From Larix kaempferi (taxonomy: Eukaryota; Streptophyta; Pinopsida; Pinales; Pinaceae): a DNA stretch of 64,000 nt. The stretch is taken from assembly GCA_027924585.1 (NCBI GenBank), contig BSBM01000125.1, forward strand, positions 749,001 to 813,000. The letters are read 5' to 3'. Below the pieces are notes generated by a model. That model saw only the letters and a program-made list of their open reading frames with translations, had not been told where the DNA came from and did not search any database. A program made the translations under genes and the position numbers. Each line of letters starts with the position of its first letter. Position 1 is the first letter of the stretch. Positions 1 to 11,275 of the stretch are shown here, one piece after another.

Positions 1-712
1 TCTCATTTTCGACATGGATCCACACTTGTATTTCAGTGGCCATGCTATATGTACATCTCCCGGTTATGTATTGGAGATCATGTTGTATCACATCGAACAT
101 CTATATGATGTCAAGATTGTAATTACTCGCTGACCTTGATCGTTTTTTTTAGGTACTTTTGTGACTTGGTTCTACGGTTTCTTGCTCCTCCTCTGACTTG
201 GAATTATAATGTATTTCGGCCATCATTTCCCTCTGACCTCACACATTAGGGGGCATCTATTATAGGTCAAATTTGCACTTCTCCATCCGTGATCACATTA
301 CCCTGTCGATCACACAAAATGACACTATGGATGGAAGAGCTAGGTTGACCTTGGATGAGTTATTGTTGAGATCACACATCTTCAGCTGAAAAACATATTT
401 TTTCTACAGTTTTCACTATGTGTGCGCTACTATTTCCACTGACACCTAGCGTTCTAAACGCTGGTTCTTCTGAAGAGAACCCGCACACTTACCTCAAAAG
501 ATGTGTGCGCTAGTTGTAAAGAACAAAAGTTGCATATTGAACGTTGGTTTACTATTATGATACTTGCGCACATGTTAAGATGAATGGAAAAAATATATTA
601 AGATTATGAATTGGGATTAGTTGAGGTTGGTTCTGTAACTCCCCCAACGTCCCAATTCAACTGCCTCACGAATCTAACTTCCAGCCTTGTGCCATAAATA
701 CAAGGGGAATCC
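1..712. other. no gene seen
   Basis: AT-rich unique-looking sequence with no convincing exon, repeat or RNA gene on either strand. It precedes the short exon pair at 713-1054 and could hold its promoter, but no clear TATA box was assigned. Confidence 0.5.
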
Positions 713-1054
713 ATGAGGGAGAGGCCAAGGAATGAAGAAGAAGCTGCTGTTGTGCTGGAGGAATTCTTAAGTCATTGTGAGGAGCAGGAGACCAGGACTC
801 GGTTGCAGAAGTGTCTGGACAGATCAGGTATATCTATACTTATCTACATTTCTTTAACAATAAAAGTTGGAAATACCCTTCCCGTCCCAACGAAATGTCT
901 CTTTTGTTGGATATTTGATTGTAGTTAACGTTAAATTGCTTTCAATTTCATTATATATATTATAGTCAAGATACGCTGAGGAAGGTTAACTTGTTTTGCA
1001 GGTTCATCTCTGTGGAAGATTGGACGAAATCTAGGACCAGCCATCGTTAAAAAG
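713..1054 (+). CDS. possible two-exon gene fragment, unrecognised
   Basis: Not recognised. An ATG at 713 opens a charged, Glu-rich reading frame that reaches a good donor (CAG|GTATAT, exon end 827). After a 174 bp intron with a pyrimidine-rich TTTTGCAG acceptor (exon start 1002), the frame continues in phase for 53 bp to another donor (AAAAAG|GTACAA, exon end 1054). The joined frame is 56 codons with no stop and reads through LWKIGRNLGPAIVKK. Two donors and one acceptor all in phase is more than chance usually gives, but I found no third exon. It could be a host gene cut off by later insertions, a gene fragment captured by a transposon, or a chance frame. Confidence 0.3.
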
Positions 1055-2481
1055 GTACAACTTTCACAATCCTAATCTCTTTCCATTTGTAGTAATTAAT
1101 GCGAAACATGAATGTATTTACCTGTCACCCCATGTAACTTGGTAGTGTCATTTCCCTCACTATAAGGTATTATCCTGCACAACAACACCCTCTCAGGATG
1201 GTAGGTGGGATAGCACTTACAATTATCACCAGCTTCAATATTGATGAAAACATGGCTCCTAAGCTATAAGCATGCTTTGAACCAAATCAATGCATTTATT
1301 ATATTCCTTTATAAAGGGCCAAGTATGTGTTCCAGGTCATGTCCATTTACGTAATGGTTTTGTAAATATTTTTACAGGTAATGGATTTCTTGGATTGTAC
1401 ACTAACTCAATGAGTCGCTCAAACTTCCATTTGTGTAATGATTTTGTAAGTATTTTTACTAGTAATGAATTATGTTTTATCAATCACTAAACCATGATCC
1501 CAACATACATTTTAAGCCAAATACTCTCAACCTCCTAAACTTCAATTTTAAAAAAAGATGAATACTCAATTATTTAGCTTAGGAGGTTTGTATGGTTCAC
1601 TATGTGTCTCTCTATGGACGTTAATGTCAAATAATGGTTGGATTTTTTTAAATCAAATAATCCTATTAATAAATATTAATCCTCCAATTAAACCTTGCTA
1701 TCTGCCCAAGTTTGGACCTGGATCAATAAGTGGTGACACCACAACCCAAGAGACAATTTTATTAACATTTAAAACCTGAATACTCAAGGTCATAAGGTTG
1801 TCTTTTTTGGGGGTTGGTGGGGGCAAGAGGTATTTTAATTGATTATTTCAATCTTATCTGGTTTCTTTGGATAAACTATTTAGTGCCATAGATTGGGTCA
1901 TAGATCATCTATAGAGGCTTGAATTTGGATCATCATCCAGGTGGTGATACCATGACCCAAGAGATAAATTTATAACTTTTGAAGATTTAATAACCAATTA
2001 CTAATCTCAAAAATAACTTTTAAATCCTTAATAATCTATTATTGTGCTCAAAATTAACTTTTAAAGCCTTAATAATCTATTATTGTGCTTAAACTTCCCT
2101 AAACAACAATTGAGATTGATTCTCTGTATGAAGGAATCAATTTCTACGCCGCCATTACCAAATATCGATTCTAGGAAATCAATATGGATCTATTCAGGAG
2201 GAGTATGGATCCCGTGGAGAAATGTATGGGGGATGCCAATATGGATTCTAATTTCATTATTTATTTTGCAAATTCTATTCTCTATTCTTGATCGCTATCA
2301 CCTCATAAATCAAAGAGAAAAACTATATTACAAAGTAGATCAAATTGGGATCACAACCAAAATGGATCTTTGCGTTATTTTTTTGTAAATATGTAATGAG
2401 TTGTAATTTTGTAAGTTTGGTTAGATTCAATGTCTAATACTTACCGAAATCATTTGAACAAAGATTGCAGATTGAATAGGT
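1055..2481. other. no gene seen
   Basis: AT-rich sequence. The longest open frames are short, of low complexity and show no domain. A third exon for the 713-1054 fragment was looked for here and not found. Confidence 0.45.
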
Positions 2482-3750
2482 TGTTAATTTTTTATATCTT
2501 AATGCGGAATTATAATAGTACTTGAAATCAAATGAATAATCAACAAGCATAAGCATTCGCATGAGACACAATATTTACCTTGGGGAAACCCTCTAGTACT
2601 TGAGGGAGAAAGCCCCAACAAAATATTCCTTAGAATATTGATAGATAACAGATAATGTCATTACAATGAGTAGATTACATCAAGCACCCTTGGTGCATTA
2701 TCAATGATAAATACCAAGCACCCTGGTGCAATCATAGAGCAAGAGAGAAGATGGAAGAATAGAACTCAAAATAATATCTTGCACAAAACTAATTCGTTGA
2801 TTTTGATCACATGCACAAAGAAAGTGAATTGCCTTCAAGAGAGAAGAGAATTCGCTTCACATTGAATTCATCAATCATGTATAACATATATATATCATAC
2901 TTCTCATGCTTCGAATTCTATTTTTATCTTCTGACTTCAGAATTAACTCGCCCTTCATCTGGATGCTAGGTCTCTTAGTAAGGAGGCTAACTCAAGTGTC
3001 ATCATGCAAGTGTCGTAACTTAAATGTTGTAACTCAAGTGTCGTAACTCAAGTGTTGTATTTTAGTTCAACTTAAGTGTCATATTTTAGTTTAACTCAAG
3101 CGTTGACATGCAAAACACTTTAGTTAACTAGATCTTCTTTATTAACACTTAGTTAACTCTTTCAACTGAAGTCCTTCTTGATAACATCACTAAAGTGAAC
3201 AATTCGAATTCTCCTTTAATTAACCGAAGTCTTTCTTGTTAACATCACTGAAGTTTAAGAATTTGAGTTCTCTCTTATTTAACTAAAGGCTTTATCATTA
3301 CTGAGCAAATCAAGTTCTCTCTTATCTGATCACATCTTATCTTTATCTCTTGTCTTATTTGCATGTTCCAGATGTGCCAACTTTAATTTATCTATCATAT
3401 CAAATATACTAAGAATATTTTTCCAATGATGTGATCATCTTGTTCTACTATCATTCCAAGTGGTCATATGCTAAAGTAATACACTCTAGATGTGGCCAGT
3501 CTCTAGAGGAGACTTAATATATCAACCATGGTGAGTAGTACATCACACACCATTCATGGTTTAACATGAAAAGCATTACCTCAACACATGAGGCACCACC
3601 TCAACACACGAGGATCCGTCTTGACACACAAGACCTTAGTCTTGACAAAAAAGACTGTACAACACCATCACTTTGACATACAAAGCACTTACCTCAACAC
3701 ATGAGGCTTATTCATTCTTGAGTCCAACTCAAGATTCTTCTCCAAGTTTC
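2482..3750 (-). mobile_element. LTR of a copia-type element, copy 1 (truncated)
   Basis: Starts with TGTTAATTTT at 2482. From about 2885 it matches 10275-11169 over roughly 870 bp in the same orientation. The left part has the U5 style of plant copia LTRs (GGTTTCCCCAAGG read on the minus strand). The match stops at 3750, where an unrelated LTR begins. The partner copy runs to 11275, ending TTTAACA. The 5 bp before this copy (TAGGT) and after the partner (TATGT) differ at one position, so the two may be the outer LTRs of one broken element spanning 2482-11275. Confidence 0.55.
3579..3733. repeat. array of micro-hairpins in LTR copy 1
   Basis: At least seven short inverted repeats in a row, each with a 4-7 bp stem and a loop resembling AACACAT or ACACA: CCTC/GAGG at 3579 and 3599, GTCTTG/CAAGAC at 3618, GTCTT/AAGAC at 3639, CTTTG/CAAAG at 3671, CCTC/GAGG at 3692, and CTTGAGT/ACTCAAG at 3717. 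Stem sequence varies while pairing is kept. Confidence 0.6.
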
Positions 3751-4422
3751 TATAATATTTGAGCATACATAGATCTAGATGCAAAAGATAACAATATATG
3801 ATGATTAAATCAAGCAAGAACAATTATGCAATAATTAACATGAACCATTACACAATAACCTTGAAGAGAAGAAGAGACAATGATTGTATTATCAGAGTAC
3901 TGAATTAATAAAAAGAGGTTACAATATATATGAGAGCAATACGAATTAGGTTAAGGATCAATTTGAATTTTTCATGCTATGAATAGAGGGTTCATACTAT
4001 GCAGAGAGTGTTAGTTAGGCTTAACTGAGAGTAGATAACCCTATTTATCCATGCATGCACTCTTAAACTGAGCTTAACTGATCAAGGAACTCATTGATAA
4101 CTCAATTTAACTAAATAATGCATTTAGTTTCCTAAAATCACTCAAAAGAGGGCGCTACTAGACCAACTGGGGCGCTAATGAGTCTTTGGGGTAGTTGGGT
4201 GTTAGTTAGGACTTAGTTAAGTGGATTAACTTAAGTCTTAACTGAGACACACTCCTAAAATCAGGGAAAAACCCCCAAATCAGGGAATGTGCCCTCCAAA
4301 TCAAGAAAGGTGCCCCCAAAACTAGGGTTTTGTCTCATGGGTGATTCAAGAGGCGTTTTTAGGTGTGGTTGGACCCTTTAGACTCATCAACACATTCTCT
4401 AGGAGGGTTATTTACTCTAACA
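3751..4422 (-). mobile_element. copia 3' LTR (L1 of a three-LTR recombinant)
   Basis: On the minus strand this LTR starts TGTTAGAGTAAATAACC at 4422, directly after a G-rich polypurine tract. It ends near 3751 at TATA. The same sequence recurs at 5966-6680 and 7332-7842, where it abuts methionine-tRNA primer sites, which shows it is an LTR. This copy appears full length (about 670 bp). It interrupts LTR copy 1 at 3750. Confidence 0.65.
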
Positions 4423-4433
4423 CCCCCCATAAG
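4423..4433 (-). promoter_or_regulatory. polypurine tract of the copia element
   Basis: Minus-strand CTTATGGGGGG immediately before the TGTTAG start of the 3' LTR, as expected for plus-strand priming. Confidence 0.6.
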
Positions 4434-4602
4434 CCTAACTAGGAAAAACTAAAAAAGAAATGAGTCTCAACAATATTCAACCATATTAGGTACTCATGCA
4501 CAAAATATAGAAAGATTCTCTATAAATTGGGAAAGAGGGAAAAAACCCAGTGGGACCCCCCCCTCATAAAAGAGAATGTAGAAAGAATGTGAGAAGAATA
4601 TT

Positions 4603-5278
4603 TTAAGTACCCTCCTCTAGAACTTCTTTGACTCCCAAGGAATCTGTCAATTGGATGGATAACTTGCCAGAAAAGGACTTGGTAAAAATATCTGCAATAT
4701 GCTCAGAGGAAGGGAAGAATTGTAAATCTATGAGCCCATGATGGATCAATCCTTTGATATAGTGCATATGGATCTCTATGTGTTTGTTCTGTTGGCGCTG
4801 AACAAACTCTCTTGAAATATGAATGGCTCCCTGGTTGTCACAAAAGATCATGGTATGCTTGTGAAACTCTATTCCAAACTCAATGAGAATGTGTTGTAAC
4901 CAGATGTCTTGTGTTGCAACATTTAATGCTCCTCTGTACTCCGCTTCCACTCTTGATAGAGCAATAATGGATTTATTTTTACTTGACCAACAAATAGGTC
5001 CTGATACCAAACTGAAGAAGTAGCTAGAGGTGGATTTGTGGCATGTTCCATCGTTATCCCAATAAGAATATGTGTATCCAACTAAGTCAAATTTGCAAGC
5101 AACACCATAATGGATCCCATAATTATATGTCCCTTTTACATAATGGAGTATTATGTTGGTAGCCTTAGATTGTGTTAAGGTGACCCCAAAATATGATTGG
5201 GTGATTTGGAGTCCAAGAAATAATTGTAATTCCTAAGTTAGTCATGAAAAATCTGTCATGCAAGGCATATTTGAACCA
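4603..5278 (-). pseudogene. Ty1/copia RT C-terminus and RNase H remnant
   Basis: Minus-strand reading gives the end of a copia reverse transcriptase (FLGLQIT, then HYVKGT and a degenerate GYTxSxW segment) and RNase H. Recognisable RNase H features are SGPICWSSKNKS, the A-E-Y catalytic glutamate segment, CDNQGAI, a degenerate KHIEIHMHYIK and ADIFTKSF near the end. About 225 codons remain, with a frameshift near 5230 and substitutions in normally fixed positions (for example Y for D in GYTxSxW). Everything 5' of it (gag, protease, integrase, most of RT) is gone, and the sequence joins directly to a leader minisatellite at about 5280. The stop is followed by a purine tract and the LTR, so this is the 3' end of a deleted element. 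Confidence 0.8.
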
Positions 5279-5284
5279 TGCATA

Positions 5285-5953
5285 CGAATTGTGTAGCTTC
5301 TGGGACCTCCTTCAACAAGACTGGATCTGGCATACCAATTGTGTAGCAATTGAGTTGGGGAGATAGGAGATCCATGGCTGCAAAAGCTCTCTTTGATGGC
5401 TGAAATAACACTTTTTGATGGCTGCTAAATCTCTCTTTGGTGGTTGCAAATGATCTCTTCGATGGCTGCAAGTACACTTCTTTGATGGTTGTAAATGAGC
5501 ACTCATTTGATGGCTGCAATTGCACTTCTTGATGGCTTTAAATGAGTACTGTAAATGGGCTCTTTGGTGGCTGCAAAAAATTTATTTTGTGGTTGCAAAA
5601 TCCTTCTTTGATGGCTGAAAAAAACCTTCTTTGGTGGCTACAAAAATCCTTCTTTGACGACTGCAAAAATCCTTCTTTGTTGGCTTGCAAAAATCCTTCT
5701 TCAATCTGCAAGAGTAGTGGCTGCAAAATCCTTCTTTGGTGGCTATGAAAGCCTTCATTGGTGGCTACGAAAGCCTTCATGGGTGGATGCGAAAGCCTTC
5801 TTGGGTGGTTGCTAAAGCATGGTTCCGAAATCCTTCTTGGGTGGATGTTAAAGCCTGGTTGCGAAAGACTTCTTGGGTGGCTGCGAAAGCCCTTCTCAAC
5901 CTGCAAAAACTTGATAAACAATACTAGCATACTAGCTAGTTTAGCACCCCATA
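5285..5953 (-). repeat. copia leader minisatellite, copy 1
   Basis: About 25 degenerate units of 24-26 bp around CTTTGGTGGCTGCAAAAAT (plus strand) lie between the primer site of the middle LTR and the RT remnant. Few stops occur in several frames, which creates spurious open frames on both strands. The block is about 90% like 6683-7319, so it was duplicated together with the adjoining LTR (period about 1.39 kb). Confidence 0.7.
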
Positions 5954-6680
5954 GATTTGATACCATATAAGATTTGAGCTTACATATATCTAGATGCAAA
6001 AGCTAGCAAGATATGATGATTAAATCAAGCAAGAACAATTATGCAATAATTAACATGAACCATTACATAGTAACCTTGAAGAGAAGAAGAGACAACGATT
6101 GTAATATCAAAGTACTGAATTAATGAAAATAGGTTATAATATATAGGAGAGCAATTCGAAATAGGGTAAGGATCAATTCGAATTTTTCATGCTATGCAGA
6201 GAGTGCTAGTCGGGCTTAACTAAGAGTAGATAACCCTATTTAGCCATGCATGCACTCTTAAACTGAGCTTAATTGATTAAGGAACTCAATGATCACTTAG
6301 TTTAACTGAATAATGCATGTAGTTTTCTAAAATCACCCAAAAGAGGGCGCTACTAGACCAACTCGGGTGCTAATGAGTCTTTGGGCTAGTTAAGTGCCAA
6401 TTAGGAATTAATGAAAATAGGTTATAATATATAGGAGAGAAATTCGAATTAGGTTAAGGATCAATTCGAATTTTTCATGCTATGCAGAGAGTGCTAATCA
6501 GGCTTAACTAAGAGTAGATAACCCTATTTAGCCATGCATGCATTCTTAAACTGAGATTAACTGATTAAGGAACTCATTGATCACTTAGTTTAACTGAATA
6601 ATGCATGTAGTTTCTTAAAATCACCCAAAAGAGGGCGCTACTAGACCAACTGGGGTGCTAATGAGTCTTTGCGGTAGTTG
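5954..6680 (-). mobile_element. degenerate primer site plus truncated copia LTR (L2)
   Basis: A degenerate methionine-tRNA primer site (minus-strand TGGTATCAAATC, 5954-5965) abuts an LTR from 5966. The LTR contains an internal duplication of about 300 bp (near 6120-6410 repeated at 6411-6670). It breaks at about 6680 and joins the second leader copy at a short GTTG(TG) homology. Confidence 0.6.
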
Positions 6681-7319
6681 TGAAGCTTCTGGGGCCTCCT
6701 TCAACAAGACTGGATCTGGCATACCAATTGTGTAGCAACTGAGTTGGGGAGATAGGAGATCCATGGCTGCAAAAGCTCTCTTTGATGGCTGAAAAAACAC
6801 TTTTTGATGGCTGCTAAATCTCTCTTTGGTGGCTGCAAATGATCTCTTTGATGGCTGCAAGTACACTTCTTTGATGGTTGTAAATGAGCACTCATTCGAT
6901 GGTTGCAATTGCACTTCTTGATGATTGTATCTGAGTACTATAAATGGGCTCTTTGGTGGATAAAAAAACTTTATTTTGTGGCTGCAAAAGCTTTCTTTGG
7001 TAGCTGAAAAAACCTTCTTTGGTGGCTACAAAAATCCTTCTTTGACGACTGCAAAAATCCTTCTTTGGTGGCTTGCAAAAATCCTTTTTCAATCTGCAAG
7101 AGTAGTGGCTGCAAAATCCTTCTTTGGTGGCTCTGAAATTCTTCATTGGTGGCTACGAAAGCCTTCTTGGGTGGTTGCTAAAGCCTGGTTGCGAAAGCCT
7201 TCTTGGGTGGCTGTTAAAGCCTGGTTGCGAAAGCCTTATTGGGTGGCTGCGAAAGCCCTTCTCAACTTGCAAAAACTTGATAAACGATACTAGCATACTA
7301 GCTAGTTTAGCACCCCATA
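6681..7319 (-). repeat. copia leader minisatellite, copy 2
   Basis: Second copy of the 24-26 bp unit array described for 5285-5953, followed on the right by a well-preserved primer site. The long open frames inside it are a by-product of the repeat, not a gene. Confidence 0.65.
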
Positions 7320-7842
7320 GCTCTGATACCATATAAGATTTGAGCTTACATATATCTAGATGCAAAAGCTAGCAAGATATGATGATTAAATCAAGCAAGA
7401 ACAATTGTGCAATAATTAACATGAACCATTACACAGTAACCTTGAAGAGAAGAAGAGACAACGATTGTAATATCAGAGTACTGAATTAATGAAAATAGGT
7501 TATAATATATAGGAGAGCAATTCGAATTAGGTTAAGGATCAATTCAATTTTTTCATGCTATGCAGAGAGTGCTAATCAGGCTTAACTAAGAGTAGATAAC
7601 CCTGTTTAGCCATGCATTCACTCTTAAACTGAGCTTAACAGATTAAGGAACTCATTGATCACTTAGTTTAATTGAATAATGCATGTAGTTTCCTAAAATC
7701 ACCCAAAAGAGGGCACTACTAGACCAACTGGGGTGCTAATGAGTCTTTGGGGTAGTTGGGTGCCAATTAGGACTTAGTTAAGTGGAGTAACTTAAGTCTT
7801 AATTGAGACACACTCCTAAAATCATGGGAAAAAACCCCAAAT
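7320..7842 (-). mobile_element. tRNA-Met primer site and truncated copia 5' LTR (L3)
   Basis: 7320-7331 reads TGGTATCAGAGC on the minus strand, the classic primer-binding site for initiator methionine tRNA. The LTR starts at 7332 and matches L1 up to about 7842, where it ends abruptly and lacks its terminal 150 bp or so. It is the original 5' end of the copia element whose 3' end is at 3751-4422. Confidence 0.7.
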
Positions 7843-7949
7843 GAGAAAAACATTGGAATTTCAAGTTTCACTTCAACTTTGAAAGGAACATTGGAAGATG
7901 GGGAAAAATTGTTGTTTTTACCTGAAGCTTCAATCTTCTCACCTTTGGT

Positions 7950-8748
7950 TGTACATACTGGGGCGTTTGTTAGTCATGCCTGGATGCGTAAATTGATGCC
8001 TTGGCATTTCTATTGACGCTTGCGGTGTTTTGAAACAGTTCTAGGTGAATTTAAAAAAATGTTGGGGCATTTTTACCATTCCTAGGCAAATATAGAAATG
8101 CCTGGGGTATTTTAAAATAGTGTTGAGAAAATTTAATTGTGCCTGGGGAATTTTTATCACAGTTGGATGAATTTACATTGCCCGACGTATTTATTTCTTT
8201 TCCTGGGATGAATTTACATTGCCTGGGGTGAATTTGCAGTGCCTGGGGTATTTATTCCATTGCCTAGGATGAATTTACATTGCTTGGGGTGAATTTGCAA
8301 TGCCTGGGGTATTTATTTCATTGATTGAGATGAATTTACATTGCCTGGAGTATTTATTTCATTGCCTGGGGTGAATTTGTAGTGACTGGGGTATTTATTT
8401 CATTTCCTGGGGCGAATTTGCAGTGCCTGGGGTATTTATTTCATTGCCTAGGGCGAGTTTAAGAGTGTTGGGGAAAACTTATAAATCCCTGGGTATTTTT
8501 CATAGCAATTGGGTGTTTTTAATTAATGCCAGACACATCCCCATTGTTAATGGGTGCATATTAAATTGCTGCAGATGAATAAAATGTTTTTTTGTCATAT
8601 TAAATTGTTGGAGGATGTATAAAAACGTTTTTTTTTTATCACTGTGGTTTCCATGAACTGATCAGCTCAATTTTCATTGCAAAGAAAGCATTTAATTTTA
8701 TTTCCGCAGAAATATCAGTGTTGGTAAAATGGACGGGCTATAGGCCTA
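7950..8748. repeat. long direct repeat A with 20-21 bp minisatellite
   Basis: About 800 bp matching 9398-10268 in the same orientation. The middle (about 8100-8470) is an array of 20-21 bp units of three kinds that alternate: CCTGGGGTATTTATTTCATTG, CCTGGGATGAATTTACATTG and CCTGGGGTGAATTTGCAGTG, each with variants. Copy A begins TGTACATACTGGGG and copy B begins TATACATACTAGGG. Both end near ATAGGCCTA. This is the layout of a two-LTR element, but I could not fix a target duplication or a primer site. Confidence 0.55.
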
Positions 8749-9397
8749 AAATTAATTTTGCACAATTAATTTTAGCCTTAAGCTTGAAGATAGAAGGCCA
8801 AAAGGGCTCAAGAAGGTGAAACGAATCACCTTGATGGTTGGCATTCCGAGAAAATCTATCAAAGAGTGCTAGCTTGGGAAGAAGAGGGGAAGCTAACCAG
8901 AGGGAGAATTGAAGCTTGGGAAGAAGAAGGGCATTGACAGAGAAGAGGGATCGAAGAGGCATCCTGCTCAAAAGTTGATGGATGAAGGAGTTATTGTACC
9001 TGTCCATGCATGTGCATAAGGTTGTTTGAGCCATGGCATCTGTAATATTGCTAGTGAGTAACAATGCAACAAAATCTCATCAGAGAGTGCATAGCTCACC
9101 CTTGTAATAAATTTCTGAGCAATTATAATTCCCCATGAATGTTGATTTTTCCATTTGGGTTTCCAAGGTAAAAAAATTTGTGTTTATTGGGCATCTAAAT
9201 TCTTTGTGGTTATTTCAATTGCTGTTCTAGTTATTAAATGCAAATGCAATCTCAAGGATATGGATTTGTTGGTCTTTGTTTAAGAAATTGATAAATGACA
9301 ATAGATACCTTTGCTTGTACAAAGCTATTAGTTGATTAGGCACATTAATCGCTGGGACATTCAAATGTTGGCATGATAGAGAAGTGATAGGTGAATT
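8749..9397. other. spacer between direct repeats, no gene seen
   Basis: About 650 bp, AT-rich, no domain in any frame. It would be the internal region if the flanking repeats are LTRs, which would make a short non-autonomous element. Confidence 0.4.
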
Positions 9398-10268
9398 TAT
9401 ACATACTAGGGCATTTGTTAGTCATGCTTGGATGTATAAATTGATTCCTGAGTGTTTCTGTTGATGCATGTGGTGTTTTGAAGCAGTCCTGGGTGAATTT
9501 AAAAAAATGTTGGGGTGTTTTTATCATTCCTAGGCAAATATAGAAATGCCTGGGGTATTTAAAAATAGTACTAAGCAAATTTAATTGTGCCTGGGGCGTT
9601 TTTTATCATAGTTGGATGAATTTACATTGCCTAGGATGAATTTGCAGTGCCTGGCATATTTATTTATTTTCCTAGGATGCATTTACAATGCCCGGGGCGA
9701 ATTTGCAGTGCCTGGGTATTTATTTCATTGCCTATGATGAATTTACATTGCCTGGGGTGAATTTGTAGTGTCTGGGGTATTTATTTCATTGCTTGAGATG
9801 AATTTACATTGCCTGGGATGAATTTGCAGTGCCTGGGGTATTTATTTCATTTCCTGGGATGAATTTACATTGCCTGTGATGAATTTACATTGCCTAGGAT
9901 GAATTCACATTACATGAGGCGAATTTGCATTGACTAGGGTATTTATTTCATTTCTTGGGGTGAATTTGTAGTGCATGGGGTATTTATTTCACTGCCTAGG
10001 GAGATTTTACAAGTGTTGGGGAAAACTTATAGATGTCTGGGCATTTTTCATAGCAATTGGGTGTTTTTAATCCCCATTGTTAATGGGTGCATACTAAACT
10101 ACTGCATATGCATAAAACGTTTTTTGGTCATATTAAATTGTTGGAGGATGTATAAAAACGTTTTTTGTCACTGCGGTTTCTATTAACTAATCAACCCAAT
10201 TTTGATTGCAAAGAAAGCATTTATTGTTATTTCCGTGTTGCTAAAACGGATGGGCCATAGGCCTACCA
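9398..10268. repeat. long direct repeat B with 20-21 bp minisatellite
   Basis: Second copy of the repeat at 7950-8748, with more minisatellite units (about 9600-10000), so it is about 70 bp longer. It ends at ATAGGCCTA, just before the (AT)n tract that starts LTR copy 2. Confidence 0.55.
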
Positions 10269-10281
10269 TTTATAGATCAAT

Positions 10282-10282
<1 letters not shown>

Positions 10283-10314
<32 letters not shown>
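10283..10314. repeat. (AT)n microsatellite
   Basis: Uninterrupted alternating AT of about 30 bp at the left edge of LTR copy 2. The corresponding place in copy 1 (about 2890) has a much shorter AT run. Confidence 0.85.
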
Positions 10315-10316
<2 letters not shown>

Positions 10317-10976
10317 TAATTCTCATGCTTCGGCTTCTATTTTTATCTTCTGTCTTCAACATGAACTCACCTTTCATCTGGATGCTAAGTCACTTAGTTA
10401 GGAGGCTAACTCAAGTGTTGCCATGCAAGTGTCATAACTTAAGTGTTGTAACTCAAGTGTCGCAACTCAAGTGTTGAATTTTAGTTCAAATTAAATGTCA
10501 TCTTTTAGTTTAACTCAAGTGTAGAAATGCAAAACACTTTAGTTAACTAGATCTTCTTTATTAACACTTAGTTAACTCTTTTAACTGAAGTCCTTCTTGA
10601 TAACATCACTGAAGTGAACAATTCGAATTCTCCTTTAATTAACTGAATTCTTTCTTGTTAACATCACTAAAGTTTAACAATTCGATTTCTCTCTTATTTA
10701 ACTGAAGTCTTTATCATTATTGAGCAAATCGAGTTCTCTCTTATCTTATCACATCTTATCTTTATCTCTTGTCTTATCTGTATGGTCCACATGTGCCAAC
10801 TTTAATTTATCTATCATATCAAATATACTAAGGATATTTTTCCAGTGATGTGATCATCTTGTTCTACCATCGTTCCAAGTGGTCATATGCTAAAGTAATT
10901 CACTCTAGAGGTGTCCAGTCTCTAGAGGAGACTTAATAGCTCAACCATGGTTAGTAGTACATCACACACCATTCAT

Positions 10977-11235
10977 GCTTCGACATGCAAAGCATTACCT
11001 CAACACATGAGGGACCACCTCAACACATGAGGATCCGTCTTGACACACAAGACCTTAGTCTTGACAAGCAAGACTATACAACACCATCACTTTGACATAC
11101 AAAGCACTTACCTCAACACATGAGGCTTATTCATTCTTGAGTCCAACTCAATATTCTTCTGCAAGTTTGCCGAGTCCAATTCAGGCTCCTATAAGGCACT
11201 ACCTTGACACACGAGGCTCAACCTTGACACACAAG
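10977..11235. repeat. array of micro-hairpins in LTR copy 2
   Basis: At least nine short inverted repeats: GCTT/AAGC at 10977, CCTC/GAGG at 10998 and 11018, GTCTTG/CAAGAC at 11037, AGTCTTG/CAAGACT at 11057, CTTTG/CAAAG at 11090, CCTC/GAGG at 11111, TTGAGT/ACTCAA at 11137, and CCTT/GAGG at 11202 (with a G-T pair). Spacing is 15-35 bp. At 11057 both arms are complementary, whereas the copy-1 equivalent has one arm eroded. Confidence 0.65.
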
Positions 11236-11275
11236 ATTGACTTGGAGAATGACTCATGATGCTGTAAATTTAACA

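Larger units (their letters stand above)
10275..11275 (-). mobile_element. LTR of a copia-type element, copy 2 (truncated)
   Basis: Matches 2885-3750 and continues beyond it to a terminal ...AAATTTAACA at 11275 (TGTTAAATTT on the minus strand). It lacks the first 400 bp present in copy 1. It contains tandem units of the type CTCAAGTGTCGTAA (about 10405-10530) and the micro-hairpin array at 10977-11235. The 5 bp after it (TATGT) resemble the 5 bp before copy 1 (TAGGT). Confidence 0.55.

Noticed and set aside
5536-5999. Long open frames on both strands with GGW/KPSW-like repeats (also at 6892-7365)
   Set aside because: They are translations of a 24-26 bp minisatellite in a copia leader. Openness on both strands follows from the unit sequence, and no start context or domain supports a gene.
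2482-11275. One simple copia element bounded by the two LTR copies
   Set aside because: Orientation and near-matching flanks fit, but both LTR copies are truncated internally and the interior contains other nested repeats. Only the possibility is recorded.
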